From Tachypleus tridentatus (Eukaryota; Arthropoda; Merostomata; Xiphosura; Limulidae), in NCBI RefSeq assembly GCF_004210375.1, contig NC_134833.1:18159396-18223395 (forward strand): 64,000 nucleotides of DNA, written 5' to 3'. The notes beneath the pieces are model-generated. The model searched no databases and was not told where the DNA came from. It worked only from the letters and a program-made list of their open reading frames with translations. Shown piece by piece: positions 11,851 through 24,572 of the stretch. The position numbers and the translations under genes are program-made. Each line of letters opens with the position of its first letter. The stretch's first letter is position 1.

Positions 11851-14800
11851 ACATACAAGACAAGTGACACAGTTTTCCAGACAGATAATACAGGTGGAAG
11901 CAATAGAACAAAAATATTCTTAGAACGTCGCGAATTACATAAATATGTAACACAAATGGGTCAGGTCACAACCAAATTTTAAATTGTTATTCAACGGTTC
12001 ACATACGCGTGTGTAAACAGTAAATGTTGTGAAAAACAGCTTAAAATCTGCACATTACGACTTCACACGCACATGTCAACATATCTAAAATGTATATTGA
12101 CAATGGCAAGTACTCTGCCAAAATTCATTACAATAAAAATTAATTTATAGAAATTCCCCTTAAAGTTAAACAAATATAAAAATGAAACCTCAAGAAAAGC
12201 TCTTGCCGGGATGCACGTCGTATATACTCAGTTATTTATACATATGCTTTAATTTATTAGTTTCTCTATTAGCATTATTTTACAATCTTCAGTTGCGCTA
12301 AAATCGTAACAAATACACCGAACTTCAGATACCCTGGTGGCACATTTTGTAATAAGAAACACCTGCACTAATTCTGTTTTTTCACACATCCGAATTATAC
12401 TAAAACCCTTTTTTTTTTTACTTAAACATGAGTATCTATTCAGATGTCCATGAGACAGTCGGATAGATTGTTAGTTAAACAATATTAATATATTAGTACT
12501 TCGTAGCATAAACCATCCATTTTAACATGTGTTTTGTTATGCCCCCCGTTATGTTTTAATTCTAATACTTTATTACCACATTACTTAATGACAGCAATAT
12601 ATATACGGTAGTTTTCAATCTTCACTATATCTAAATTTATACTTTCAAGCATAATTTATACGCTTTTAGTCACGCAATCTCCAAGGGGGCGGAATATCAC
12701 AATTTACACATTATAGCCATAAATGCGCTATAGCTACAAGACACCAATGCCTTAACGTATTCCGTAGCAACATAATGTTTACTTTAATTAAGCAGAACTA
12801 TTAAATGCTAAAAACGCGAAATAATATGCGTATAATGTCACAAAGTACCGTTGGACAACCACACGTTTCAGGAGTCGATACAACCGTGACATCACAAGGC
12901 TGTATGAAGAATTAACGGCGTCAGAGAGGGTATATCTCACCCTTAATTCTTAACTTGTTATAGCGGGGACAAAACAAATAGTTGCCCATCGAGCTTGGTT
13001 CTGTAATAATAAATTATTGCGCACTTTTGTGGTGCTTTGTAGTATATTTGCTTCACTTACAAGCATTGTCATTTACAGTATTTAAATATGCCTTTTGGGT
13101 AAATGCGCGTTTAAAAAGACTACCGTAAATCGGTATGTCTTCACAATAGTTTTAGGTGAAAATCAAAATCAGAATTACTGAGCATAAGAATAAACCATGA
13201 ACGAGAATTCAGAGTTTTTGCATTATGAGGTTATTAGTGCCACATACTTAGAACATTTTATTTCAAGCTTGTGTATACATACACTACAGCAGTGAAATGT
13301 AAAATACGCATTGCTCTCCAAATACGGGGGAAAAAATTCAAGCTGGGGGCGGAAAATTGGTGATGGAGTGTATTTTTTTAATATACAGGAAATAGTAAAT
13401 ATTTCTGTATTTCACAATCACATGCACAGACCAACCAAGTGAAATAGAACACAGAGGCACGCAAGGTCGTCCGCAGGAGTGACCTTCAGGAAAATGAGAA
13501 ACATGATTCTTTCTGTGTTCATGCAACATATAAGAGTTGTTTTTATTAGACACATTTCTGCGGCACGAAATGAAAAACTTACTTTTTTATATAACATTAA
13601 AAAACCGACAACAAAACTGAGGGACAACAGTTCTCCTTCGGCATGAGGGACCCTCTTCCCGCGTTCTTGTCACTCTCATATGAATTAACGAATCATATTC
13701 TATAAATTAACCAGATAAGAAATTCAATTTTGTGCTACACCACCTGCCAACAATGAAGATAACTGTATAATTTACTTCTCGAAGATTTTTGGTAACAACT
13801 TGTTTGATGTGATTTATATTTATACGCTTACTATTATAACTTGTTTGGGAGGTTTGACGTTTCAGCCAATTCATCTTTCCTACTAGATCCATCACTGAAC
13901 TCTTCTTGTCAAAATATGAAATCTAGAGCGAAGCCTAGCCACCTATAAATTCTGAAATAATGAAGTGCAGAGGTGCGTTTATGAACAAATGTTACATCAC
14001 TCGTAAGTAAATATGATGTTATTTCTGATTCAATATACTAGACGTTTAATCCTACATCACAAATATCATTCCAGCCGCTTACAAGTTGTTGCGCCAATAG
14101 CGGATAGCCAAACTGCAAGCTTTTCAGAATATATTACTAATTTCTAAATCATATATGAAAGACAAAAACCGTTTGTAATTTCTAAAGTGGCTGTTTCGCA
14201 CCACCTTTCTGTCGGGTTTTAACTAGAGTATCACTCTGTACAAACATTCTTATATGAAATTAACAGTTAAAAAACATTCATTAGTTATGGTCAATATGCT
14301 GATCATGAAATACACAAGCGCACGTTTAGCCTTTGGTGACATAGTTACAATTACAAAATGATGGAAGTTTTGGCATTTGGAATATAAATTCGTGCAAAAA
14401 ATAAAAGTAACTAAGTGAAGATAACCACAAATGCAATTTTTTTTTTTCTTTCTGCGACAACAGACACGAGACATCTGGCAACACAGAACCCATTTACATT
14501 AAATGTTTCTATTTTACATACAATGGTAACAGTTGTTAAAAGTAAGAAAAAGATAACACGTTTGAATCACAAAAGCACGTTAAAAATCCATAGTTAGGCC
14601 TCTGAAAGAAAATAAATATATTTATGATAAAAACAGTCCTTGTGATGATATGATGGTCATAAATAAAACCTCAAACTAAAATTTCATATTTGAAGTTACG
14701 TGTCAGAAAATACAGTTTTGATGAATCATAACAGTTATTTCATATGTTCTTAAATAACGGTTCTAAGCACGAAGCAGCAAATTGAACCAGTTTAAAAGTC

Positions 14801-15138
14801 CACAAACAAAAAAAAAAAAAGAAACAAACAAACAAAAAAACCTGAACAATTATAACATTGCACTATATATGTACATATACATACCAAATTATTCTGACAT
14901 CTTTTACAATTCCATTTCTCTGGATGACTAAACTTAACTTTACATCATTCTGTCTAGACTGAAATCTAATATCAGTCTGCTAAATTTCTAGGCCTACTAC
15001 AGTTATACACACTTAATATAGTAATTTCACGATCAATTCATATATGTATAAAAACAACACTTCTCACTGTTGTTTTTTCTTTACAATAACCAGTAATGGT
15101 TATCGTAAATAAATAAAATATAAATAAATAAATAAGCA
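11851..15138. other. Repeat-poor region, possible long 3' UTR
   Basis: No satellite or transposon is recognisable here, and the stretch keeps more CpG-containing words than its surroundings. No long frame or domain is seen. If the poly(A) site near 11.83 kb is real, this could be 3' UTR. That is inference only. Confidence 0.3.
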
Positions 15139-15423
15139 TGTTTTTGTTTTTTTTGGAATTTCGCACAAAGCTACTCGAGGGCTATCTGTGCTAGCCGTCC
15201 CTAATTTAGCAGTGTAAGACTAGAGGGAAGGCAGCTAGTCATCACCACCCACCGCCAACTCTTGGGCTACTGTTTTACCAACGAATAGTGGGATTGACCG
15301 TCACATTATAACGCCCCCACGGCTGAGAGGGCGAGCATGTTTAGCGCGACGCAGGCGCGAACCCGCGACCCTCGGATTACGAGTCGCACGCCTTACGCGC
15401 TTAGCCATGCCAGGCCTATTATT
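15139..15423 (-). mobile_element. tRNA-derived SINE (Thr-like), with target-site duplication
   Basis: Reverse-oriented copy of the same family: T-rich tail at the left, body, then the tRNA-like head at the right. It is flanked by the 12-bp direct repeat aataaataagca at 15127-15138 and 15424-15435, a clean target-site duplication left by LINE-type integration. Confidence 0.92.
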
Positions 15424-18400
15424 AATAAATAAGCACATTATATTAAATAAAGAATTTCATTGACTGTAAATATAACTAATTCATGCCAATGTGAATAATT
15501 TTATTTTAAATATCCTTTTTTCGTCAGTAACCACACAAGTTACTTCAGATTAATTGTTCAAAACTTAGGATCACCTTCTACCAATCATTTATATATATAA
15601 TTCTTGTCTCATATTTTTAATCCACGTTAATTTCATGTTGACTTATTACAAAACACAACAGAATAAAACGAAGGTGAGGTCTAAGTGAAACTTATACAGT
15701 TAAAAAAAAAAGATTTCTAAAACAAATCCTGATGAAAATGTTGAATTATAATTGGTTTAAAAAAACTGTATTATAATTTCCACAGTAAAAAAAATAATTA
15801 CAAAAATATTGATAAAATCGATAAACCCTAAACAGCGGTAATGTTGTTAGGTTACATCATCAATTGATGACGGCCGCTGTTTAAGGGTTAACGAATGAAA
15901 CCTGCATTTAACACAGGTTCAAATTCTCATCAAAAAATTAAAACAGTAAATTTAAAAATGACAAAATAATTCTCCTGCAACTAGGCTTAAAATTAAAATA
16001 TGAAAGTTCAATATAAGTCCCAGAAGATTCGTGTAAACAAAAATACTAAAGACATTTTAATATAATGCTAACCGTTTGACCAAACTACACGACAAAACCA
16101 CTTATGATATATTTTACTGTATGTATTTAATTATAATACTTTTTTGAAATTGATAATATTAATAGTAAGTTGACACATTTGTATTAAAAAAACAAAAGTA
16201 AGGGTGATCCATAAGATTTATCCACAAATATAACAACACGTTTTTCAAGTGATACCAAAACCATCCCATTTCCTACTGCCATCTTACTTTGAACTGACCA
16301 GAGAAACCGTCTTTTACGATATCCAACAACGTTCTCTAAAACTACTTTTCAAACCTCCTGCTAAACTTCTTCAGTGTTCTGGTTTTCACCAAATCTGAAA
16401 ACAAACTATTTATTAAGGTGATCAGTGTTAGAAAAGTAACAGTAAGTTACTTGGGGTTTAATATCCTTAATAGCATATCCTGTGTACAGACATACAAATA
16501 AATGTAAACTAGTAGCCCTCAGATGTAAATATCACACAGAGAGGGCAAGCTTGGTTGCTAATTAGCATAAACTCCACCATTAAGAGTGAGGGTACCAAAC
16601 TGATGAAATAACTTATCCTAATCTTTGTAAGTATTTAACTAGCTGTACACTAACAGCCATGTTGATTTTTTACTATTGCTGTAAGTGCACAGTTATCTCT
16701 GACAAAAAGTTATTGTTAAGTAAGTATTAAAGATAAAAATAAACAAAGGCAATAGAAGTCTACTGCTGTGGATAATTTTCCCACCATACTAAAGCAGATT
16801 ATAGTAGCTATTTTCTTACACCTGTGAATGTAACATAATCAAGATGGACTTAGCAGTATCGTACTGACACTATGACAGATTATGTCTAACTTTTAACATA
16901 GGGTCAATATATATATAGAAAATTGGTAACCCATTTGATAAAAAAACTTGATATTTTTTGCAGTATATTTCAAGGTGGAGTGAATCTGTTAACATGTGAA
17001 CCCAAGCTACCTAATTATAGCTTACTTAAAGATTCATTTTTTCCACAAGTGACTTACTGATATGAAATTTTGAAACATCGTGTCATAGTGAAAGTATATG
17101 AAAATACGTGTCAAAAAACTAAAACTAATAAATTAGAAAACGTAAAAGAAATTTCATTGTCCGGGATCTAATTATGAATATATTATCTTGAATTATGCAA
17201 AGTGAGGTACACAGTACAGTAGGGTTTGATGTCCAATTTGTACATTATTTCATTCTAGATTATCAAAAGACAGGGTAGAATGACATCATGGGATGAACAC
17301 TTAGAAATAAAAGTTTCAAGAAGCACATTTCTCTTAAAAGTATATTTATCAAGTTACGATTATGTAATTTAAGAATACTTTAATAATATTTCACATATAC
17401 AGCAAACTCATGCTAACTCAGGGTGTAAGATGGAATTAGTAAATACCTTTAAATTTATTAGCGATATATTCACGTGAAAGAAACCATTAAATAAATAATT
17501 TTTCTCAAATGGCATATGTTTAGAGCTTCGTAGCCAGTTAAGGAAGTGTTACATAATTTTAATATTACTGAACGTGATTTATAGATATTTAGCACTTGGA
17601 AGAGTCAGCCAACTAAATATTCAAGATGAACAACACTCATTCCGTGAACTTCATTCTTCAGTAATTAACATTGACCCCCCCCCCCTACTGACAATTTATA
17701 CTGTAATGGTTGTATATAATTCACATTATTATTACTCTGTGTGGGGTATTATTCACTTATTAAAAACTGTCAACTCACGGCTAACATACTTGATAAAGTA
17801 TTTGCAATCAAAATCAGCTGGTTGTATTCAAAACTGTTTTCATGCAAGTCCCTGTAACGCATGATAATAAATCTTTTACTACTGTCTACACTCTTAAAAG
17901 TTTCAAAAATTCTAACCCTCTCCACATCTTAAATATTTCAACAGAATGGTTTCCATGTTTCATGTTGCTATCTGTACAGCACCAATAAATGAAAGCTTGC
18001 CAAAACAGTACCGAGTTATTATATATTATTTATATAAAAGCTATTTCAGTTTAATAAAAATAGTCGTGATATAAGCAAAATGGGACAACCTCGGATCAGT
18101 ATCCATACACAGATCACTGCAAATCTAAGAAGTTACATCAGTTTAAACGTACTGATTTTCATAGAAAAATATAAAGCAAATGTGTTGGAAATAATTGATG
18201 TTTGATAAATTGTTTAGTTTCTCACTCAAATTTTGCCACAAAATGTATATTCTAAAATTTAAGTAAAATTTTGTCCAAAAATATAGCTTGTATAGTTTTA
18301 AAATTATGCAGAACCAAAACCTTTTCTTTAGATATTAGTTCCAGGAAAGCCAACAAGGAAAAGGTAGCAAGCTATATAATTAACTTAACAGACTACTGAA

Positions 18401-19139
18401 GGCTTAACTTACTAAGTTAGCTATCCATGTATTGTTATCATGGTTTGTCACCCAGAGAATCAACTTAGTATAATTATTAATGAACTACTAATTATTTTTG
18501 AACTAAATACTAATTAGTAACTACTTTTACTGCCATGAGGGTGGGGTCCTGAGAAAGCACCTGGCATGGGTGTAATGGTCAGGAGTTGGTGTACTATATG
18601 TGTTTCTTCATCTTGGACCTTCCTTATTAGGACTTTAATAAACGTTTTTGCTTACTTTTACCCCAGGTTGAGTAAGTGTGTTCGGTAACTGTTCAAGCCT
18701 TCTTTTGTCAAACTTTTTTTTGTATCGTGGTTCACAATCCATTAATTTATTGTATTGTCTTCTTTTCCAGAATGATCTGCTGTTGCTCATAATCAGATTA
18801 TAATCTTGTGTCTTTATCAATTTTGACATGTGTTGGTCTTTTTATTTCTCAGATCTATTGAAGTCCACAAATGCAAGAGATATTTTGTAGATGATGGTTT
18901 ATTTTCTCTCCATTAGAACTTTAGGCAATTTGTTGAATGCTTACTGTAACTGTTGTAGCTTCGAAAATCTGTTCTGATTGTATATTGTTTGTGTATCCTT
19001 TATGTATTTTCAGAGAGAAAGGAATATGGCTGTGTGTCTAATTTCCTTACTGTTTATATTTGATGTTTATCTTTTTATCGTTTCTTTAGCAAATAAACAT
19101 TCTAACCTTCTACTGTCAATGAAGTTGTAGTAATGTACG
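15424..19139. other. Mostly unassigned; one short imperfect hairpin
   Basis: AT-rich. At 15822-15891 arms aaccctaaacagcgg and ccgctgtttaagggtt form an inverted repeat of about 15 bp with a 35-40 bp loop, perhaps a MITE relic. A run of nine or more C lies near 17,674. A short minus-strand frame at 18635-18829 (Lys/Arg-rich) has no recognised domain. Confidence 0.45.
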
Positions 19140-19470
19140 TATTTTTTTCCTTCCTTCTTTTTGGCATCTTTAGTATCACAAATAATGTTTATTTTTTTAC
19201 TGTGAGGATAATTTTTGATTTATGGTTAATGTATTTACCCATAAGTTTGCTGTACATCACTTCTAAAAATAGGAGTTTGTTACATTCTATTTCTACAACA
19301 AGTTATATTGTAGGATGTTGCCTGTTCAGATGGTTCATCAGTACTGTCTTTGAGTGTGATTATATTACAAATATATCATCAACATATCCAAGCCCAATCC
19401 TGAAACTTAGAAACTTAAAAAGCCATGCTAAAAAATATGATCAAATATTACCAAGTGAATAAAAAAACAC
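19140..19470 (-). mobile_element. Penelope-like element (PLE) RT remnant, inverted fragment
   Basis: Minus-strand translation gives LGYVDDIFVI (YVDD at 19375-19386), then a stop where Trp is usual, SHSKTVLMNHLNRQHP, and after another stop ECNKLLFLEV. This is the order of PLE reverse transcriptases: RYVDD..FVIW, a helix ending QHP, then LPFLDV. Several stops interrupt it. It lies head to head with a plus-strand PLE remnant that begins within about 1 kb. Oppositely oriented partial copies are common for PLEs. Confidence 0.65.
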
Positions 19471-20439
19471 ATAAAACATTAATAACCTATATATATAAAA
19501 AGGTTGTTCAACCGGTAACATAAACCCTACAATGATAAAGAGCCATTCAAACTTTATTCCAGCACACATACCAAGGAAATTCACATTAAGAAACTAAATT
19601 CACCCATCAGTTCTCAAACCAAAAAGTGTTCTCATATAACAGACACACCTGAAAACATACTAATAAATTAAGTAAATGATTACTGGTGGACCCTGAAAAA
19701 AGTGTACTAAATATAGGACTAAACTTCATAGAGTACCCATCCTAGATAGAGCTACAATCATAGCAAGATATATCTTATAGTCTATCAAGTAAAAATTGCA
19801 AACTCAGAAATATAAATAATTTCTATTGGCAAACAAAGGTAACACACACCACTGTAATCATAAATCAGGAACACACCATTAAGTTCCTCTAAGAAATTTA
19901 AAGAAAGAGTCCTATCACCAGAAAAATGTAATCACGGATACAAAATATACCATCTAGTTCCAAACTCAAGTTGAAGAAACCACTGCATAAATATTAAGTG
20001 TAACATATCCAATTCCCTAAGAAATATGAGAACCTCAAACATAAAGAAACAACTAACAGTTCATCACATTCTTTGACAGCTTATTTAGGCAGAGTATTCA
20101 TGATGAAACATTGTCCTCTACACTTGTGTCTTCACAACAGGCAATTGCCGTCCATTTTACAAAGTTTCATAAGTTTACCATATGTTCATAAGAAAGTCCA
20201 CTATCTCCATCCCATAGTTTACTGCAAAGATTGATTAGCTCATCCATTAGCTAAATACATTGTATACATAATATTACCATTAACAGGTAAAACAGAGGAA
20301 GGAGTCAGGCAACATTGCAGAGTATAAAAGGTATCCATTCTTAAAATACTACAGATACTCTGCTGAGAGGATAAACGTTCAAGGAATACACCAAACTGAA
20401 AATATCCATAATAACAAAACCTTCTGTACCAACACAACC

Positions 20440-21560
20440 TACTTACAACATGAAGAAATTATTGCCAACAACACGAGGGCCTAGATACTGAATTATCCAT
20501 TTCACCAGTATTCATTAACATTGGAGCATCTTGAACATCATATCCTCAGAACAGCTTGTCTAAATCTGAGGATTTGACTTAGATATGTTGATGATAAATT
20601 TGTTATACGGCCATACCTGAATCACCTGACCAGATGACATCTTACGATGACATTGACAGTAAAAACAGAAGAAAAAAAATTCTTATTTCTAGTTACCCAC
20701 ACATACACTACTCAAATATAGGTATATATTCTGACTGTGAATCAAGTCTATCCCAACAGTTCAAAAAAAAGTTGTGACACACCAACTATTTTCAACGATA
20801 AACAAGATTTATGAAACCAAAGTTAACAAAAAGAAGGAAGAAGTCACACCATTAAAACCTCTATCAGAATGCATACCTGGAACATTTCATGAAGAAAAAT
20901 AAAAACACCAGGAATATGTGAGAAGATTAGAAACACAAAGTCATATTTCACCAAGACAAGGATTCACCCGAGAAAACACACACTGAGGATATGTAAACAG
21001 CATACAGTAAGAACAGTATCATGAAGGTACAATAAAGTAGTATCACAGTCAGTACTAACCATACTAATCAAGGATCCAATAGAGAGGAAAAAAAACCCAA
21101 AAAACTCTTGTACAATGTCCCTTACAAATGTGGGCTTGAATACGCTGAAGAAACAAAAATGTCTATAAAAGTGAGAATTGATAAATATAATTGAAATAAA
21201 AGACTGGAATATCAACCTATCTGTAAATGTTTATTGTGTGAGAGAAAGCCATATACTAAAAACGTTAAGGAGAAACAATGGATAAGAAAAAAATGGCAAA
21301 AGAAGTTTTTTATGTCTGTGTAACTGATAAAACATTTAGTTAACCTAATACAGATCTGAAGAACCCTCTTGAAAGCATTTCAACAAGTTAGTTGATTAAA
21401 ACCTTAGGCAAGTAGACAGTATATGTGGCCCTCTACAAAAAATAAACTAGGATTGAACCCAATTATTAATGTAAAAGTAAATAGTCTTTCTCAGGAGTTT
21501 CCTGAAGATGGCACTACATTAGCAGTCAAAATGGCATAAAAAATAAAAGTAGAAACTAAT
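20440..21560 (+). mobile_element. Penelope-like element remnant with RT and GIY-YIG endonuclease
   Basis: Plus-strand translation across several frames shows YCQQHEG, SISPVFINI, LEHLEHHILRTACL and LRYVDDKFVIRP (YVDD at 20584-20595), then VKTEEKKFLFLV, the PLE RT palm and thumb. At 21102-21188 LLYNVPYKCGL is followed by EYAEETKMSIKVRI, matching the C-terminal GIY-YIG-type endonuclease of PLEs, with Ala-Glu in place of the usual YIGET core. Near 21356-21375 CTGAAGA and GAAAG recall the terminal hammerhead of PLEs. There is no intact frame. Upstream RT parts may extend to about 19,900. Confidence 0.7.
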
Positions 21561-22899
21561 TAATACACTTAGGCAATTACTATTATAATTTTTGACATCC
21601 AATCAACACAATCTCATTGCAAGTACTATAATAAACAGGAAGAGGACAACTCTTCATTTAGTGTAATGTGTCGCTTACATGAACAGCTTAAGTTATTGTA
21701 ATTATAAATTGAGAGTAAAAACATTTGACGTAGGAGCCAAAAGCTAGCTTAGCAGCTGTTCAGTCTTCATTAAAATACAAGATGAGGTTTACATCTACAG
21801 TCACTGGCATTACAATATCACATAAATATATATATATTATATATAGGTGTGTGCAAGTCTTAAATATTTCTAATAACTAAATTGAACCAAGTAATCCAGA
21901 AAGCCTTGAGATGGATTAAAAACCGAATTATATGCAACACAAAGTTTAACATTTCTCTCTGTAGAGTATTGATAACATTTCACTAAAGGGGAAGGGGGGA
22001 ATAATACCACTTTAAAAATTCATAATGATACAAACGTTTTAGACAAAGTTCTTTACTGGGGGGAATATACGTATTTCTCTAATCTTTTAAATGATAAATA
22101 AAGAGATCATATACTCAATATTGAAATAACATGAACACATTATGTTTTTTTAAGCTAGTGAATAAATAATTTATATCACAATTTTAACCATTAATAACTT
22201 CAAAAATAATATCTTATATTAAGATAGAAAATAACTTAATTAAAGCTAATTACTGAGGAGTATTTTAAACCTTTTCATATCTTTATTCAAAGGACAAATA
22301 AAGCTGATAAACTAATTTACAACCGGCCCTCTGTATCACAAAGACGTAGCTATTACAATTCACTGCTTATGAGATGTGCTATCAGTCTTCTTCATAAATA
22401 TCTGCAAGATAGCTTTTAATTAGTTTTCAACCATAAAACCTGCACAGTTCTAATAACAACAACAGAAAACAGTTTTATCAGTAATTCTTAACTACAGGGG
22501 ATAAAGAATCAGTTTTAAATGTATTCATGAGATAATTTAAAGTGTTTAAGTTTTACTTTATTCATATATATAAAATTATGAATCTTTAAGCAAAGAATGC
22601 CAAGTTCTTTTAAACATTTGTTTAGATTTAGACACAAAAATATTTATGTTAAAACAATCATCCTTTCTTTTCTAATAAACGAGATTACAATATTAAACTT
22701 CTAACTGTTTATCACCCAGAGAGAACTAGTTTTTCTGACTTGACTAGACATACAGTCATGATCAAAATGAAATAGACAGTAACAGATCATTAAATTAAAA
22801 ATGGTATTAAGTCTAGTGCAAAGTCAGCTCCATGGTCAAAACTCTATAAAATATTAGATCAAAATACCATTTTCAGATCTCAGTTGAAATTGAGCAAGG
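21561..22899. other. No recognised feature; possible Rbfox 3' UTR
   Basis: AT-rich sequence downstream, in gene direction, of the Rbfox stop codon. Several AATAAA hexamers occur on the minus strand (for example 22557-22562), but none has decisive context. Confidence 0.35.
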
Positions 22900-23117
22900 A
22901 ATAAGTTATAAATAACAAAATAAAAACCAACGTATGTGAGTATTTTCAGAGGGTCGGCAGTATCAGCCACGTTATTGTGCAATCGATGTGTTAAACAAGC
23001 CACTGGTTCTCCTTTTCCTTCATTTGTATCAGGTCATGTCTTTACGATTAATAAAATAGGACAGCTTTCTTTATAAACCCTCTTCCACACTTAAGAAGAT
23101 GTTAAGATAATATTCTT
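22900..23117 (-). other. Start of the Rbfox 3' UTR
   Basis: The sequence follows the TAG stop at 23118-23120 with no splice donor in the last coding frame, so it is most simply 3' UTR. Its full extent cannot be fixed from sequence alone. Confidence 0.6.
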
Positions 23118-23162
23118 CTAATATGGTGTAAATCTATTATATCCACTTCTGTAAACAGCAGC
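23118..23162 (-). CDS. Rbfox: Rbfox exon G: C-terminus with RFTPY and stop
   Basis: Fourteen codons, AAVYRSGYNRFTPY, then TAG. The vertebrate counterpart is IYRGGYNRFAPY, whose Arg...Pro-Tyr end is needed for nuclear import (PY-type signal), so this exon defines the nuclear isoform. The acceptor is TTTTTTTCTTTGTAG. A sense-strand TGCATG lies 23-28 nt upstream of the exon. The gene's coding region ends here and 3' UTR follows. Confidence 0.96.
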   Translation of the reverse strand, partial: AAVYRSGYNRFTPY

Positions 23163-23184
23163 CTACAAAGAAAAAAACAGAGAA

Positions 23185-23190
23185 CATGCA
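23185..23190 (-). promoter_or_regulatory. UGCAUG site upstream of the last coding exon
   Basis: TGCATG on the sense strand at -28 to -23, just 5' of the polypyrimidine tract of exon G, a position where Rbfox usually represses an exon. Confidence 0.5.
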
Positions 23191-24142
23191 GCAATCCAAA
23201 CAGTTCTCATGAAAATTCATTTGTAAAATAGCTATCAGTGGAAGTAGAGATGGCATTCTATGTTTGTGGTGTTTTGTTAAATCTTATATTTAATTACAAT
23301 ATCCTTGTCATATTGGTGATGGATGCATGTATTGTGTATGTATTATGTTGTTTTTTTTAATATAGTATTTATTATGTCTTAAGAATTTCATAATGTTTTT
23401 TTTTAAAACATTGTAGGTAAACGGTGTTACAATAATTAAAATGTTGTCTACTTGTGTTGACCATAAAAAAACCTATAAAAATATTAGTGTTAACTGTATG
23501 GAAAAATACGTTTTAACAAAGAAAACAATACTCAAATACAGACATATATACTTACAAATTTTGTACAAAAGTATGCAGTGCATACTATTTTAATTTTTAT
23601 TTTAATATTATGTCCAGTTTATTTCTGCATACAGCATAGCTGACTAAATATTTAAAATGAAATGAAACTAACTTTTGAATGTCTAATTTTTAATTACTTT
23701 ATCCCATTTTTTAAAACAAAATTGGCTATAAAAAACAACTTGTTACAACCTTTAAGATTTTAGATTAGGAAAAGCAATAATTACATATATTATCAGATGC
23801 ATAACATGTATTACTATATCTTTCACAAATCTATCAGTATTTATTGCAGCTTGTGTAGTTATGCAAGTTTCTTTGTTGTTTTTTTATATTTTTTGTAATT
23901 TTCAGCTGGCTTGATGTCTGGCTGTTTTGAAATTCATTACGTATAATCTTTTTTAGAATAATAAAAACAAAAAAATTTGCCATTTTTAAAAATATTCTCA
24001 GCCAATAAGATTGCAAGAAATACTTAAATTAAACTAAACTGTCTGATCAGCTTTTAGAATTACTTATTTCACACCACCAGATAGCTAAAGTAATCTGTAT
24101 TGGTTAATAAATTTGATAATCACAGATGTTTTATAGATTTAC

Positions 24143-24227
24143 CTGGTATCCTGCAACAGGTCCTATGCTATGCCCTAGGTAAGGATCTGTGTAATCTCGT
24201 CCATAAGTGTAGTACAAGGATGGAGTG
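24143..24227 (-). CDS. Rbfox: Rbfox exon F: YGR...DPY segment (85 nt)
   Basis: Completes a Gly codon and reads TPSLYYTYGRDYTDPYLG, then HSIGPVAGYQ. YGRDYTDPY...GPVAGY matches YGRVYAADPYHH...YGVGA of vertebrates. The acceptor is TTTATTTAG and the donor GTAAAT. Phase is 2 in and 0 out. Skipping exon F would put the last exon in another frame and replace RFTPY. A 6.8-kb intron with the 84-bp satellite lies before it. Confidence 0.94.
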
Positions 24228-24485
24228 CTAAATAAAGAAGACATCAGAATATTATACAAACTCACCAGATATACTCTCATACAATACACCTAATGAAATA
24301 ATAAATTACGTGTTTATTAGCTGTCTGACGGTGAGTAACAGGTTTAAAATATGTTGCAAATAACAGTGTTTAATAATTTTGGTATGGGTATCTATTATAA
24401 TATATTTACCTCAACCACTACATTACTGTAAATGTAGAAGACATATTTATTCTTTTTTGTAGAAGTACATTATGGTAACATAATA
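24228..24485. other. Intron sequence upstream of exon F
   Basis: AT-rich intron between exon F and the MITE. Nothing further is recognised. Confidence 0.5.
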
Positions 24486-24572
24486 CAGTGGAACCCCTCT
24501 AATCAGGCCACCCCTCTAATTAGGCGAGTTTGTCTCAGTCCCGAAGGTGGCTGCTTTAGAGGGGTTCCACTG
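24486..24572. mobile_element. Short MITE, pogo/Tigger-like ends
   Basis: An 87-bp element starting CAGTGGAACCCCTCTAA and ending with its inverse (TTAGAGGGGTTCCACTG), flanked by TA on both sides. CAGTGGAACC-type ends and a TA target are typical of pogo/Tigger-group transposons. It has no coding capacity. It lies in the Rbfox intron about 260 bp upstream of exon F. Confidence 0.85.

Noticed and set aside
18635..18829. Extension of the Penelope-like element
   Set aside because: The Lys/Arg-rich translation does not match RT, GIY-YIG or the C-terminal blocks of PLEs that I know.
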